From the NCBI RefSeq assembly GCF_023699985.2, contig NC_069686.1, forward strand, positions 31,182,910 through 31,246,909: a DNA stretch of 64,000 bases, read 5' to 3'. A program made the translations under genes and the position numbers. The notes beneath the pieces are model-generated. The model was not told the DNA's origin. It made no database searches and saw only the letters and a program-made list of their open reading frames with translations. This document shows, in pieces, positions 24,425 to 36,499 of the stretch. This DNA is from Odocoileus virginianus (lineage: Eukaryota; Chordata; Mammalia; Artiodactyla; Cervidae). The stretch's first letter is position 1. Each line of letters starts with the position of its first letter.

Positions 24425-24628
24425 GGAAGTGAAGTGTTAGTCACTCAGTCATATCCAACTCTTTGTGACTCAATGGACAGTAGCCCACTAGGCTCCTCTG
24501 TCCATGGAATTCTCCAGGCAAGAATACTGGAGTGGGTTGCCATTCCCTTCTCCAGGAGACCTTCCTGACCCAGGGATCGAACCTTGGTCTCCTGCTTTGC
24601 AGGCAGATTCTTTACTTTCTGAGCCACA
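24425..24628 (-). mobile_element. Bov-tA SINE
   Basis: On the minus strand the head is degraded ('gtggctcagaaagtaaagaa'), followed by 'gagaccaaggttcgatccc' and the usual body. It ends in the complement of 'gtgaagtgttagtcactcag'. Confidence 0.88.
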
Positions 24629-24870
24629 TGCATTAGATAATTTCCAAATGCAGAGTTTTATGATCTTTCTGCTTTAAGACTGACAGAGTTACAGAATCAA
24701 AAATTATTCCTTATTTAATCCATCAGTATCTTCTAGAAGGAATAAAGTATAAAAATAATTTTTTCCTTTTAGCCTTAAACAGCCTTTCCTAAAGCTAGCC
24801 TAAAAAGCCTTTCCCTTAGCCTTTAAAGCCTAATGCTTTAAAACTTAGGTCATTATTTATGAGTACCTAA

Positions 24871-25920
24871 AGAAACTGTGGAAAATTCTGAAAGAGATGG
24901 GAATACCAGACCACGTGACCTTCCTCTTGAGAAACCTATATGCAAGTCAGGAAGCAACAGTTAGAACTGGACATGGAATAACAGACTGGTTCCAAATAGG
25001 AAAAGGAGTACATCAAGGCTGTATATTGTCACCCTGCTTATTTAACTTATATGCAGAGTACATCATGAGAAACTCTGGGCTGGAAGAAGCACAAGCTGGA
25101 ATCAAGATTGCCGCGGAGAAATATCAATAACCTCAGATATGCAGATGACACCACCCTTATGGCAGAAAGTGAAGAGGAACTAAAAAGCCTCTTGATGAAA
25201 GTGAAAGAGGAGAGTGAAAAAGTTGGCTTAAAGCTCAACATTCAGAAAACTAAAATCATGGTATCTGGTCCCATCACTTCATGGGAAATAGATGGGGAAA
25301 CAGTGGAAACAGTGTCAGACTTTATTTTGGGGGGCTCCAAAATCACTGCAGATGGTGATTGCAGTCATGAAATCAAAAGACGCTTACTCCTTGGAAGGAA
25401 AGTTATGACCAACCTAGATAGCATATTAAAAAGCAGAGACATGACTTTGCCAACAAAGGTCTGTCTAGTCAAGGCTATGGTTTTCCCAGTGGTCATGTAT
25501 GGATGTGAGAGTTGGACTGTGAAGAAAGCTGAGGGCCGAAAAATTGATGCTTTTGAACTGTGGTATTAGAGAAGACTCTTGAGAGTCCCTTGGACTGCAA
25601 AGAGATCCAATCAGTCCATCCTGAAGGAGATCAGTCCCAGGTGTTCATTGGAAGGACTGATGAAGCTGAAACTCCAATACTTTGGCCACCTGATACAATG
25701 AGTTGACTCATTGGAAAAGACCCTGATGCTGGGAGGGATTGGGGGCAGGAGGAGAAGGGGATGACAGAGGATGAGATGGCTGGATGGCATCACCGACTCG
25801 ATGGACATGAGTTTGAGTAAACTCTGGGAGTTGGTGATGGACAGGGAGGCCTGGAGTGCTGCGATTCATGGGGTCGCAAAGAGTTGGATATAACTGAGCG
25901 ACTGAACCAACGTACTGACT
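24871..25920 (+). mobile_element. BovB LINE, 5'-truncated, RT fragment
   Basis: About 1.05 kb of the 3' part of BovB. It encodes RT pieces: in one frame 'EKYQ' after an RT finger segment (24897-25130), then, in a shifted frame, LRYADDTTLM with the YADD catalytic motif at about 25132-25161. The next open part is 25108-25569, ending at a stop where the consensus has CWRR. The frame shift between the two ORFs and the stops make it inactive. It ends in 'gactgaaccaacgtactgac', a decayed (ctgaa)n tail. Confidence 0.93.
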
Positions 25921-25924
25921 GAAA

Positions 25925-26905
25925 GTAGCTTTCCACCTCTCTATCTCTGCCCCTGTGTCTTCTTTATTATGATAAGAATTCCACTGAAAGAATTTAGCTG
26001 CTGATTGATGTATCTAATACAATGTAATTTCCCATATGCCTAAGCAATTTCTTTTCATTTTTAAGATAATTTTGTGGGGAGGAGGGCAATAACCATTCAT
26101 TTAGGAATTACTCTTCAGAATTAAGTATTAAGTTAGATACACAAACAATACTTAAAAACATCTTTCCTACACACATACACTTGCTACAGCTTCTATGGAA
26201 TTAAAACCAAACAAACACGTTGAGAATTAAAAAAGGGAGAAAACTGAGAATGTACGAGGATGTAGCACTTAGAACTAAATTTAAAAACATTAAGTAATTA
26301 TTTCAGCAGAAGAAGATCTACTGATCTGACCAGTACCTCAGGAGAATTAGAGTCTTAAGTGTTTCTCCTTGTCCTCATAAACATGACTCAGCATTTGGAA
26401 TGAAACTATGTTTACTATCTTTCAGATTGAAGGTGTCAAGTAACTTTAGTGCCACCTCGTTCTTCCTGTGCCTGTGAAAACTTCAGGACTATCATAGGTT
26501 TTCAGGCTCACTTAGCTACCAAAATTTGAAAAGCTTTTCCCTTTTCATTCCTTCCTATCCAAACAAAATCTAAATTTGCCTGCCATTAATTTATCTTGCT
26601 TTTATAGTGTTGTCAGGTAAATCTGGGTTATTCTCTATATTCTAGTGTAACAATACAAGTAAGAAGTTCTTCCCTTCCTCAGTCAGCTGCTTAGACAACT
26701 TAAACCCAGGGGGTGACCTTTCTCTAGCATGGGGAACCTTCCATTGGTGATTCTGTTACACACTTTTTATGATCATTCATCACCTGCTTGGGGTCAACTC
26801 TTTCAGTCCCTGCCCATTTCTAGAGAGGAACACACTTTCTGCTAGTGTTCACTGGTTACCAAAGCTCATAATAAAATTTATGGACTCTAAGGATTGAATG
26901 GGGCC
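25925..26905. other. Non-coding, nothing recognised
   Basis: About 1 kb of unique-looking AT-rich DNA between two BovB copies. No coding frame or named repeat. Confidence 0.4.
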
Positions 26906-26907
26906 AT

Positions 26908-27174
26908 TATTGTTCAGTTACTCGGTCATTTCCGACTCTGTGTGACCCCATGGGCTGCAGCACATCAGGCTTCTCTGTCCTTTACTATCTCCCAGAGTTT
27001 GCTCAAACTCATGTCCATTGAGTCAATGATGCTATCTGATCATCCCATCCACTGTCACCCCTTCTCTTCCTTCCCTCAATCTTTGCCAGCACCAGGGTCT
27101 TTTCCAGTGAGCTGGCTCTCCATATCAGGTGGCTGAAGGAGTGGAGCTTCAGCTTCAGTACTTTGCCCATCCGA
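26908..27174 (-). mobile_element. BovB 3'-end fragment
   Basis: Minus-strand BovB end. Plus-strand text 'ctcagagttt..' region reads 'cccagagtttgctcaaactc', 'cccatccactgtcacccctt' and 'ggtcttttccagtgagctgg'. It ends where a Bov-tA begins. Confidence 0.9.
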
Positions 27175-27387
27175 TGCTTCCCAGGTGGCTCAGTGGTAAA
27201 GAATCCACCTGCCAATGCAGGAGACAGCAGAGGTGCAGATTTGATCCTTGTGTCAGGAAGATCCCCTCGAGTAGGAAATGGCTACCTACTCCAGTATTCT
27301 TGATGGGAAGTCCCATGGACAGAGAAGCCTGGCAGGCTGCAGTCCATGAGTCAAAAAGAGTCAAGACACCACTGAGCAAGTGAGCAG
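27175..27387 (+). mobile_element. Bov-tA SINE
   Basis: Head 'gcttcccaggtggctcagtg', body 'aatggctacctactccagta', and end 'gacaccactgagcaag'. It abuts the truncated BovB, so it may have inserted in it. Confidence 0.9.
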
Positions 27388-27689
27388 GGTACATAAGACA
27401 AACACTTTCGGCACAGTATGTTAATAACTCTAAACGGGACCTCAAAGCTCTGTGCTGGGAGGGCGCATACAAGTACTCCGGGGAGCATCTGTTGCAGAGA
27501 AGTAGCAGTTTACTTCTAAGACAAGAGGGAATATACGATTAAAGGCCTAGAAATATGAAAAGGCCTAGAGTTTTCTGGGAAATGCTGTCATATAAAATCT
27601 GAGGGAGAAGATATTGGCAGATGCAGTTAGATTGATAATCAGAACTTGGGTCATACAAAGTCATACAAAAGAAAGGGGCCATAAATATT

Positions 27690-27767
27690 ATTAACTCTGA
27701 GATTTTTGTTTTAAAAATGATAAAGCCAAGGCTCGGAGTTATTAAATATCTTGCCTAAACTTACAGA
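27690..27767 (+). repeat. MIR SINE fragment
   Basis: 'aaagccaaggctcggagtt' and 'atcttgcctaaacttacaga' follow the sense MIR consensus. A BovB fragment follows directly. Confidence 0.45.
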
Positions 27768-27885
27768 GTTGTTCAGTCATGTCCAACTCTTTGCGACCCC
27801 ATGGACTGCAGCACGTCAGGCTTCCCTGTCCTTCATCATCTCCTGGAGTTTGCTCAAACACATGTCCATTGAGTCAGTGATGCCA
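27768..27885 (-). mobile_element. BovB 3'-end fragment
   Basis: About 118 bases: 'gttgttcagtcatgtccaac', 'ctcctggagtttgctcaaac' and 'gagtcagtgatgcc'. Confidence 0.88.
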
Positions 27886-27921
27886 GAGTTAGTCTAACAT
27901 TAATGTATGTAGTACATATGC

Positions 27922-28120
27922 CCTCTATCAAATCTGACTCTTTGTGACCCCATGGACTGCCAGATTCCTATGTCCATATGATTTTCCAGGCAAGAATACT
28001 GGAGTGGGTTGCCATTTCCTTCTTCAGGGAATCTTCCCAACCCAGGGATTGAATCCATGTCTCTTGTGTTTCCTGCACTGGCAGACAGATTCTTTACCAC
28101 TGCGCCACCGGGGAAGCCCC
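27922..28120 (-). mobile_element. Bov-tA SINE
   Basis: On the minus strand it starts 'ggggcttccccggtggcgca', with body 'actccagtattcttgcctgg'. The 3' end is truncated or diverged after 'gggtcacaaagagtcagatt'. Confidence 0.88.
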
Positions 28121-28195
28121 AACCTAACATAGCGTTAAGACTAAAATGAGAAATTGCTTGATGCAGAGAACAGTATGGGAGCTTCAAATCTATCC

Positions 28196-28262
28196 TCTTC
28201 TAAGTTATTTAACCTCTAACTTCCCAGAGCCTCTGTTTCCTCATCCGGGAGGATGTTAATAG
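28196..28262 (-). repeat. MIR SINE fragment
   Basis: 'taacctctaacttcccagag' followed by 'cctctgtttcctcatccggg' is the complement of MIR. Confidence 0.5.
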
Positions 28263-28269
28263 CACACAT

Positions 28270-28460
28270 TCAATACTACTTAACTCTCTTTCAGGCACTA
28301 GTCTTAACAAAGTACTTGTAATCTCTAATCATCAGAATAACTATGGGTTTTTTGGTTTCTTGGCTTTGTTTTTACAAACAGGGAAACTGAGGCATACAAT
28401 TGCTAAGTAACATGCCCAACATAACACAGCTAGCAACAACCACACTGGGATTGAATAGGA
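28270..28460 (+). repeat. MIR SINE
   Basis: Sense MIR: 'tttcaggcactagtcttaac', 'cagggaaactgaggcatac', 'taacacagctagcaac'. It is nearly complete but diverged. A T-rich insert sits at 28349-28372. Confidence 0.55.
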
Positions 28461-28464
28461 CAAT

Positions 28465-29120
28465 ATATGTAAAACTTGTCTATAAAACTGTCTATAAAAC
28501 TATCACCAATGTTGTTTCCCTTCCCTGAAGCCCACATATTCTGACTTGTGGTCCAATATTGGACAAAGACACTTTTGTTCTGAGTTTTGAATGCTATGTA
28601 TACTCACATCTTTTTTTCCATTCTTTTATTTTAGTAGTTTAGATAATTTGGGAAGCACTATTAATATATTCACCTAATAATCTTAATCATTGTTAACAAT
28701 AGTTACAAATTGAGAAGATAAACATTGAACAAAGACTACAAGTTTACTACTTACAAAAGAAAAGAAAAAAACTAATATAGAGTTTCTAGAAGATTAACAA
28801 AATCTGTTCAGAAAAATCTTAAAACAAATTCTTGGTCTGGACTGGTCCAGTACCTTTGAGGCTCAGAGATTAGACCAGGTCATTTATCATTTAGTTGGTC
28901 TCCACCTCCTTGTTACTTGAATTCTTAAAAGCAGAATTACAGACATCTAATATCCAACAGAAAATCTTCCCACATCAGTGATTTTCAAAGAGTTAGGATC
29001 AAGAATGAGGTAAAAATACAGGATATGATCTTCACCTTGAAAAGATGAAATGGAAATGCTAAGTATATCTTTAACGGGTACTTTAAGTTTTATCTCTGCT
29101 TTATAAGAATCTGGGTGGGG
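28465..29120. other. Non-coding, nothing recognised
   Basis: AT-rich sequence without a coding frame. The A-rich piece 28753-28772 is simple sequence. Confidence 0.4.
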
Positions 29121-29125
29121 GTGGG

Positions 29126-29255
29126 GGGGACTTCCCTGGCAGTCCAGTGGTTAAGACTTCACCTTTCAATGCAAGGGGTAAGGGTTCAATCTCTGGTCAG
29201 GGAGCCAAGATCCAACATGCCTCACAACCAAAAAACATAAAACAAGTAATATTGA
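29126..29255 (+). mobile_element. CHR-2-type SINE
   Basis: Head 'gggacttccctggcagtcca', 'gggttcaatctctggtcagg', 'gagccaagatccaacatgcc', and an A-rich tail. A G-rich run 'gggtgggggtgggggg' lies immediately before it. Confidence 0.8.
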
Positions 29256-29259
29256 AAAA

Positions 29260-30780
29260 AATTCAATAAAGACTTTAAAAATGGTCTACATAAAAAAAAT
29301 AATTCTGGGAAAGTACCTTCTAAATAAAAATAAAATTTAGAAAAAATGACATCAATAAAAAGTGACACCAGGAAACTTACTTAGAAGTAAAGGTTTTGAG
29401 GGTAAAGGAAATTCGAACTCCTCCTTGGGCTGGCATCCACTCTGTTCCTAAGACAGCACTGAAAACATGTGTTTGTGATGTAAATTGAGTAACATTGTCT
29501 CTGGAACAAAGCCTCCCATTTAATAGTAGGAGGAAGGCTGCGGGCAAGCGTTTTGTCCTAAATAACTCATTCGGAGAATATGAATAAGTATTAGGTTCTG
29601 ACGTGGGAACTGAAACAAAATGGAGGACTGGACTCTTCAGAGCAACTCTGGTTATGATTCAGTTAAAGAGGTGACTGAGCCAAGAATAAACAGCCCAGGA
29701 AACTGGAGATGTGTTCAGTTCCATCTCTAAGAACCTGTTACATAACCTGGAGATGATTTCAATCTCATCAGTAAATACTTAAAATAAACTTGACCACAGT
29801 TTGTAATATTTTGATGTGTTTTTTTCTAAATGAATGAATCTGAACAGCAAAAAACAGAGTAACGATAGCAAAGGACAGGGTTTATGCCTGTGCATGTTTA
29901 GCCTTTAAAATAAGTAGAACGCTGTATCTTAATTCAGCAGCCTTGAAACACATGGGCATTGACCTAATTTCTGTCAAGCCAAGAGAGAGGCTGTCTACAC
30001 ACGAAGGTATAGGCCAGAGTGACAGGTGCTGTTCCCTCAATAAATAGCTTGGACTCAAAAGGGAATCTCCTGCATTCCTCTTCTATCAGTAAAAGCATCA
30101 AGCAAAGCCAAAAAATGAACCATGGAAACGAAGAGACTCTTTGTTCTGTTATCTTTGAGTTACTTATTGAATAGCTCTTTTTTAAATAGCTTTTTTAAAT
30201 ACTTTTTTAAATAGCTCTTTTAGGGGTCATAAAACAAAAGAAGAGAATGGTATAAACTTCATCAAAGAGAAATTTGAAACCTTAACGAAAAGTCTATTAA
30301 CATTCTCTAGACCACACTGTAAATAGATAATCCTATTTCCTTTCCACTTAATTTTTAATCCTGGTCATTTCTGAGAACTGAGACAACTTGACGTATGATT
30401 TTAAAAAAAAAGCTAGAAACTGGTGTCAGGGTATTTGAAAAAAAAATTTTTTTCCCAGTAAATTTAGAGTATATCTGTTCTAAAAATATCTTTCAATAGT
30501 CAAATGTAGAGGAAGGCACTTTTTCCTGAGCACGTGCTCTTCAACCTGACCCTCTTGGGGTTTTGCAATAGAGAAATCCAGTACTCACAAAGAGGCCTTC
30601 CTACAGTGCGTCTCAAAGTGCTGTGGGGTGGAATTCTAGCTTTTCCCTCATTTTCCTCACCCAGACACAATTTACATTCCTGCTTTGGGGCTAAGTGAAA
30701 GCAAATTGTCCCTAGGCTTAATGAGGTAAAGTGAAGACTTACAAGCTATCCTACAGTAAGCAGATTAGTGACCTCCCTGG
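29260..30780. other. Non-coding, one short tandem repeat
   Basis: Unique-looking, no gene. At 30168-30224 a 14-16-base unit (aatagctcttttttaa type) is repeated about four times with slippage. Confidence 0.45.
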
Positions 30781-30906
30781 AACCTTTGAATGTCACTTTA
30801 CATGGCAGGTGTGGAGTATTAACAGATATGATTTAACCAAGGATTCTGAGATGGAGAGTTTATCCTGAATTATCAGGGGGGACCCTAAATACAGTCACAT
30901 GTATCT

Positions 30907-31399
30907 TTCAATTTAAAAAATAGCCACAACATAGAAATTGAGAGCCAAGTTTTATTTGGTGGGAATTTTCAGAACCACAAGCGAAGAGACAGCATCTCAA
31001 GTGACCCTGAGAGAACTGCTCCGAGGAGGCAGGCGGGAGGAGCCAGGTTATATAGAAGTTTGCAGCAAGGGGCAAGTAGTCTCAACATCAAAAGATTATT
31101 GTTAATTAAGGAAACCCAAATATCTCAACCTAAGGATCTGTGTATAGGAAGATGCAAGAGTCTGGGCTAACTGAAATCATCCCTTTCATATGCATCTCAG
31201 TTAACTGGGGTCAGCATCCTGCTTCCTGATTTTTCACATCCTTAGTTCCTTGCTTATTGTAGGGAGAAGCAGCAGCTGCTAGATTGCAAGCATTGTTCTC
31301 CCTCTTGGGCTCCCTCTGGGCTCAAAAATTCACTTTGAAGGCCCAAAATCGCTGTGACATCTTTGTTTACTGATGTGGCAGCAAATATTCCATTTCACA
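30907..31399 (-). mobile_element. ERV LTR nested in the MLT1-like LTR
   Basis: Read on the minus strand, it starts TGTGAAATGG. It has a TATA-type 'ttctatataacctggctcc' (plus 31047-31065) and an 'aaataaaacttggctc' poly(A) signal (plus 30941-30956). It has the promoter and polyadenylation layout of a retroviral LTR. 'tatct' flanks both sides (30902-30906 and 31400-31404), a plausible 5-bp target duplication. The 3' end does not show the expected CA, so that boundary is uncertain. Confidence 0.55.
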
Positions 31400-31632
31400 T
31401 ATCTGTAGAAGAGAGCAGTAATAGGGAGGATTTATACAGACACAAGAGTAGAAGATAGTGTTATGGTGGATGCAGGTTGGAGTAATACAGACACAAGCCA
31501 AGGAATGCCAGCAGCCACCAGAAGCTGGAAGAAGCAAGGAGTGAATTCTCCCAGATCTTCTGGAGAGAGTTGGCTCTGCTAACCCCAATTTCAGTCCAGT
31601 GATAATAATGTTGGACTTCTGGCCACCAGAAA

Positions 31633-31757
31633 TATTGTTGTTCAGTCGTGTCTGACTCGTTGCAACCCCAACGACTGCAGCACTCCAGGCTTCCCTGTCC
31701 TTCACTACCTCCTGGAGTTTGCTCAGACTCATGTCCTTTGAGTCAGTGATGCCATCA
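31633..31757 (-). mobile_element. BovB 3'-end fragment
   Basis: 'attgttgttcagtcgtgtct', 'cctggagtttgctcagactc' and 'gagtcagtgatgccatcaag'. It interrupts the right part of the MLT1-like LTR. Confidence 0.88.
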
Positions 31758-31844
31758 AGAACTATGGGAGACTGTATTTCTTGTTTTGAACTACCAACTT
31801 GTGGTAATTTGTTAGAGCAGCGATAGGAAACTGATAGCAGTTCC

Positions 31845-32770
31845 TTCAGCATTTCCTTCATTGATTTGCCTTTGACACCAACACCAGTCTATCTCTGTAC
31901 AGCTAGCACTTCAGTACATCACTGACATCTGTAACATACTGTTTATTCACAATGACAAAGCAATTTACAGCAATGTAAATGGGCTCAATTTTCTGTCCTA
32001 TGGGACATTCACGTGATACTAGAGACTTTAAAAATTTGAGAAATGCCTTGTTTTGTTTTAGCTTTCTAACAAGTGAAGAAATACCAAAACAAGGTTGAAA
32101 AAATTATTTCATAGTTTGAATGTTACAATTAGGCAACTAACACTTAGCAGAAGGATGTCAGTAATTGCCCTTTTAGCTTCATTTAGAGATAAGAGCAAAA
32201 ATTTTAACATGCAGTCTGTAGTAGATGGAGTGCTGCACCACCCAGATCCTCCTTTAAGTAGATCTTCTTTCATCAGCTGCTGGAAGCATCTTCAGCTGGC
32301 AACTCCTCTAGAATTTGCCTCTACTGCAAAGAGCAGCCTCATTCAAGGCCATCCCTTTCCTGAACTGATCCTTACCATGAGATTCAGTGAAGCAGGAGTA
32401 TAAAGGCCCAGGTAAATAATTGGGAGATAAGACTAATGGACTGTGCATGCTGCAGAGCTTCCGTAGGGGGTGAAGGAGGTTTTGTTGGCCTTGCATCACA
32501 ATTCACATTTTCCTCTGCTCACTTCTGCTTCTGTGTTCTCCTTATCACAAGTGTCCCGAAAAATAACATGCATGTCAAGTTGAATCAGAGACCTTTATAA
32601 ATAGGAAGCACAAACCCTTGAGTTCCACAGAATTTTTAATTCATTCTTTCTCCTTATTCAGATTTCTCCCCTGGGACTATACATTTCTACCCATCTCAAA
32701 TAAAGAACCATTCCCCAGAGCCAGGAGTCTTTGTAATCTGTTTCGACATATCTGCATATCCAAAGGCTAT
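31845..32770. other. Non-coding, nothing recognised
   Basis: A 102-codon frame at 32095-32403 (+) has no domain, and the minus strand is also open in places. No named repeat is visible. Confidence 0.4.
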
Positions 32771-32774
32771 CCAA

Positions 32775-32985
32775 GGGTTTCCTTTCTGGCTCAGAGGTAA
32801 AGAACCTACCTGCAAAGCAGGAAATGCGGGCTTGATTCCAAGGTCAGAAGGATCCCCTGATGAAGGAGATGGCAACCCACTCCTATATTCTTGCCTGGGA
32901 AATTCCATGGACAGAGGAGCCTGGTGGACTGCACTCCATGGGGTCGCAAAAACAGTTGGACGTGCCTCAGTGACTAGACCACATC
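32775..32985 (+). mobile_element. Bov-tA SINE
   Basis: Head 'gggtttcctttctggctcag', diverged B box 'ggcttgattccaaggtcag', and body 'gatggcaacccactcctata' to 'ggacgtgcctcagtgact'. Confidence 0.88.
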
Positions 32986-33104
32986 TACACATTCAAGGGC
33001 ACAAGGCTTCTCTGAATCACATACAGTTTAGAAGTGTGAGTTACCCAATTTTCCCCCAAACCATACTTCCTTTCAAGTTTCTCTAATTTATTTGTTTCTA
33101 ATTT

Positions 33105-33540
33105 TGTTGCAGGAAGGGGGACCCCTAACAGGCCCAAAAGAGGGCTCTTGTCCAACACTCGGAAATGAATTGTCCGAGGAGGCACACGTGCTGACGAAGC
33201 GCGAGAGTTCACCGGGAAGGGGGTGCCCAGGCGGAGAGCAGGAGGGCTGCTTTGCCATGTGGCTCCCAGTCTCGGGTTTAATGGTGATGGTTTTAGTTTC
33301 CAGCTTTTCACTGGCCAGTCATTCTGGCTCAGGGTCCTTCCTGGTAGCGCATGCATTGCTCAGCCAAGACGTACGCCAGCGAGGATTTTGGGGGGTGGTA
33401 GACACATGACATCTCCTTCAGACCTTTCCCAGACTCTTCTGATTGGTGCGGCTTATTATTTTCATGTTCCTTACTAGGACATCCTGTGACAAAATTACTC
33501 ACCAAATGGTTACTCTGGTACCTGGCCAGGATGCGTGGTT
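33105..33540 (-). mobile_element. ERV LTR (ruminant), minus strand
   Basis: On the minus strand the 3' end is 'gtccccctt..cctgcaaca', ending in CA at plus position 33105. Upstream of it is an R-U5-like 'ggacaattcatttccgagtg' region, and further up a 'ggccagtgaaaagctgg' U3-like part. I recognise the text as a frequent ruminant LTR. Its 5' limit near 33540 is a guess. The BovB copy begins shortly after. The 84-123-codon frames across it are chance. Confidence 0.5.
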
Positions 33541-33663
33541 TCAGTCAGTGTGTTTCCCCAAGGAATTTTTGACAACCAGTGGATATTTGTTGAGCATCAC
33601 CAGGCTATTGTTCAGGGATACAGGCAACACCCAGTTGTGTGTGTGTCTGGTGGTGAAACTAAA

Positions 33664-36497
33664 GTCCAGTGCTGTAAAGAACAGTAATGCATAGAAACCT
33701 ACAATGTTAGGTCCATGAATCAAGGTAAATTGGAAGTGATCAAACAAGAGATTGCAAGAGTGAACATCAACATCTTAGGATTCAGTGAACTAAAATGTAC
33801 AGGAAAGAGTGATTTTAATTCAGATGACCATTATATCTACTACTATGGGCAAGAATCCTTAGAAGAAATGGAGTAGCCCTCATAGTCAACAAAAGAATCT
33901 GAAATACAGTACTTGGGTGCAATCTCAAAAACAGAATGATCTCGGTTCGTTTCCAAGGCAAACCATTCAGTATGCCCCGACCAGTAATGCTGAAGAAGCT
34001 GAACAGTTCTGTGAAGACCTACAAGACCTTCTAGAACTAACACCAAAAAAAGATGTCCTTTTCATCATACGAGATTGGAATGCAAGAACAGGAAGTCAAG
34101 AAATACCTGGAGTAATAGGAAAGTTTGGCCCCAGGCTACAAAATGAAGCAGGGCAAAGACTAGCAGAGTTTTGTCAAGAGGACACACCGGTCATAGCAAA
34201 CACCCTCTTCCAACAACACAAAAGATGACTCTGCACATGGACGTCACTAGATGGTCAATACCAAAATCAGATTGATTATATTCTTTGCAGCTGAAGATGG
34301 AGAAGCTCTATACAGTCAGCAAAAACAAGACTGGGAGCTGACTATGGCTCAGATCATGAACTCTTTATTGCAAAATTCAGACTAAAATTGAAGCATGTAG
34401 GGAAAACCACTGGGACATTCAGGTATGACCTAAATCAAATTCCTTATGATTACACAGTGGAAGTACAAATAGATTCAAGGGATTAGATCTGATAGAGTTT
34501 CTGAAGAACTATGGACATAGGTTTGTAACATTGTACAGGATACCACCTCCGAGGAAAACCATCCCCAGGGAAAAAAATGCAGAAAGGCAAAATGGTTGTC
34601 TGAGGAGGCCTTACAAATAGCTGTGAAAAGAAGAGAAGCAAAAGGCAAAAGGAGAGAGAAAAAGATATATCCAGCTGAATGCAGAGCCCAGAGAATAGCC
34701 AGGAGAGATGAGAAAGCCTTCCTAAGTGATCAATGCCAAGAAATACAGGAAAACAATAGAATGGGAAAGACTAGAGATCTCTTCAAGAAAATTAAAGATA
34801 CCAAGGAAACATTTCATGCAAAGATGGGCACAATAAAGGACAGAAACAGTATGGACCTAACGGAAGCAGAAGATATAAAGAAGAGGTGGCAAGAATACAC
34901 AGAAGAACTATACAGAAAAGGTCTTCATGACCCAGATAATCACGATGGTGTGATCACTCACCTAGAGCCAGACGGCCTGGAATGCGAAGTCAGGTGGGCC
35001 GTAGAAAACATCACTACCAACAAAGTTAGTAGAGGTGATGGAGTTCCAGCTAAGCTATTTCCAATCCTGAAACACGATGCTGTGAAAATACTGCACTCAA
35101 TATGCCAGCAAATTTGGAAAACTCAGCAGTGGCCACAGGACTGGAAAAGGTCAATTTTCATTTCAGTCCCAAAGAAAGGCAATGCCAAAGAATGTTCAAA
35201 CTACTGCAAAAATGCACTCATTTCACATGCCAGCAAGTTAATGCTCAAAGTCCTTCAGGCTAGGCTTCAACAGCATGTGAACTGAGAACTTCCAGATGTT
35301 CAAGCTGGATTTAGAAAAGGCAGAGGAACCAGAGATCAAATTGCCAACATCTGTTGGATAATAGAAAAAGAGAATTCCTGAAAAACATCTACATCTGCTT
35401 CACTGACTATGCTAAAGCCTTTGACTGTGTGGATCACAACAAACTATGGAAAATTCTTAAAGAGATGGGAATACCAAACCATCTGACCTGCCTTCTGAGA
35501 AAACCATATGCAGATCAAGAAGCAACAATTAAAACCAAACACGAAACAACGGACTGGTTCCGTTGTTGGTTCCTCCTTTTCCGTACTCGGGAAAGGAGTA
35601 CATCAAGGCTCTATATTGTCACTCTGCTTATTTAACTTATATGCAGAGTACATCATGCGGAATGCCTGGCTGCATGAAACACAAGCCAGAATCAAGACTG
35701 CAGGGAGAAACATCAATAACCTCATATATGCAGATGACAACACCCTCATGGCAGAAACTGAAGAGGTACTAAAGAGCCTCTCAATGAAGGTGAAAGAGGA
35801 GAGTGAAAAGGCGAGCTTAAAGCTCAACATTCAGAAAACTAAGATCATGGCATCTGGTCCCATCACTTCATGGCAAATAGATGGGGAAACAATGGAAACA
35901 GTGACAGACTTTATTTTCTTGGGCTCCAGACTCACTGGAGATGGTGACTGCAGTCATGAAATTAAAAGAAAAGCTAAGAAAAGCTATGACCAATCTAGAC
36001 ACATATTAAAAAGCAGAGACATTATTTTGCCAAAAAAGGTCTGTCTAGTCAAAGCTATGGTTTTTCCAGTAGTCATGTATGGATATGAGAGCTAGACAAT
36101 AAAAAAGGCTGAGCCATGAAGAACTGGTGCCTTTGAACTGTGGTGTTGGAGAAGACTCTTGAGAGTCCCTTGGACTGCAAGGAGATCAAACCAGCCAATC
36201 CTAAAGGAAATCAACCCTGAATATTCATTGGAAGGACTGATGTTGAAGCTGAAACTCCAATACTTTGTCCATCTGATGTGAAGAGCCAACTCATTGAAAA
36301 AGACCCTGATGCTGGGAAAGATTGAAGGCGAGAGGAGAAGGGGATGACAAAGGACAAGATGGTTGAATGGCATCATCAACTCAATGGACTGGATGTGAGT
36401 TTGAGCAGCCTCCGGGAGATGGTGAAGGACAGCGAAGCCTGGCATGCTGCAGTCCATGGAGTCTCAGAGAGTTGGACAAGACTGAGTCACGGAACAA
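33664..36497 (+). mobile_element. Near-full-length BovB LINE, inactive
   Basis: About 2.83 kb of an expected 3.2 kb. The 5' part (33664-34500) holds the apurinic-type endonuclease, visible as FIIRDWNARTGSQE at about 34060-34101, where family members usually have GDWN. The reverse transcriptase follows: 'FTDYAKAFDCVDHNKLWKI' at about 35398-35454 and a YADD motif at about 35728-35739, then the C-terminal 'TVTDFIFLGSRLTGDGDCS'. The coding region is split over ORFs at 33917-34228, 34596-35285, 35354-35635 and 35508-36095 by stops and frame shifts. An insert of about 20 bases follows 35557. It cannot move by its own proteins. Confidence 0.93.
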
Positions 36498-36499
36498 TA

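Larger units (their letters stand above)
30784..31840 (+). mobile_element. MLT1-like LTR with two nested elements
   Basis: The left part reads 'gaatgtcactttacatggca' and 'gagtttatcctgaattatca'. The right part reads 'caagccaaggaatgccagca', 'ttggacttctggccacc', 'cttgtggtaatttgtta' and 'aggaaactgatagcag'. These are MaLR LTR landmarks in order. A younger LTR (30907-31399, -) and a BovB fragment (31633-31757, -) split it. Confidence 0.6.

Noticed and set aside
34596..35285. 229-codon frame as a host gene
   Set aside because: It translates to the linker and early RT part of BovB and lies in the middle of a BovB copy.
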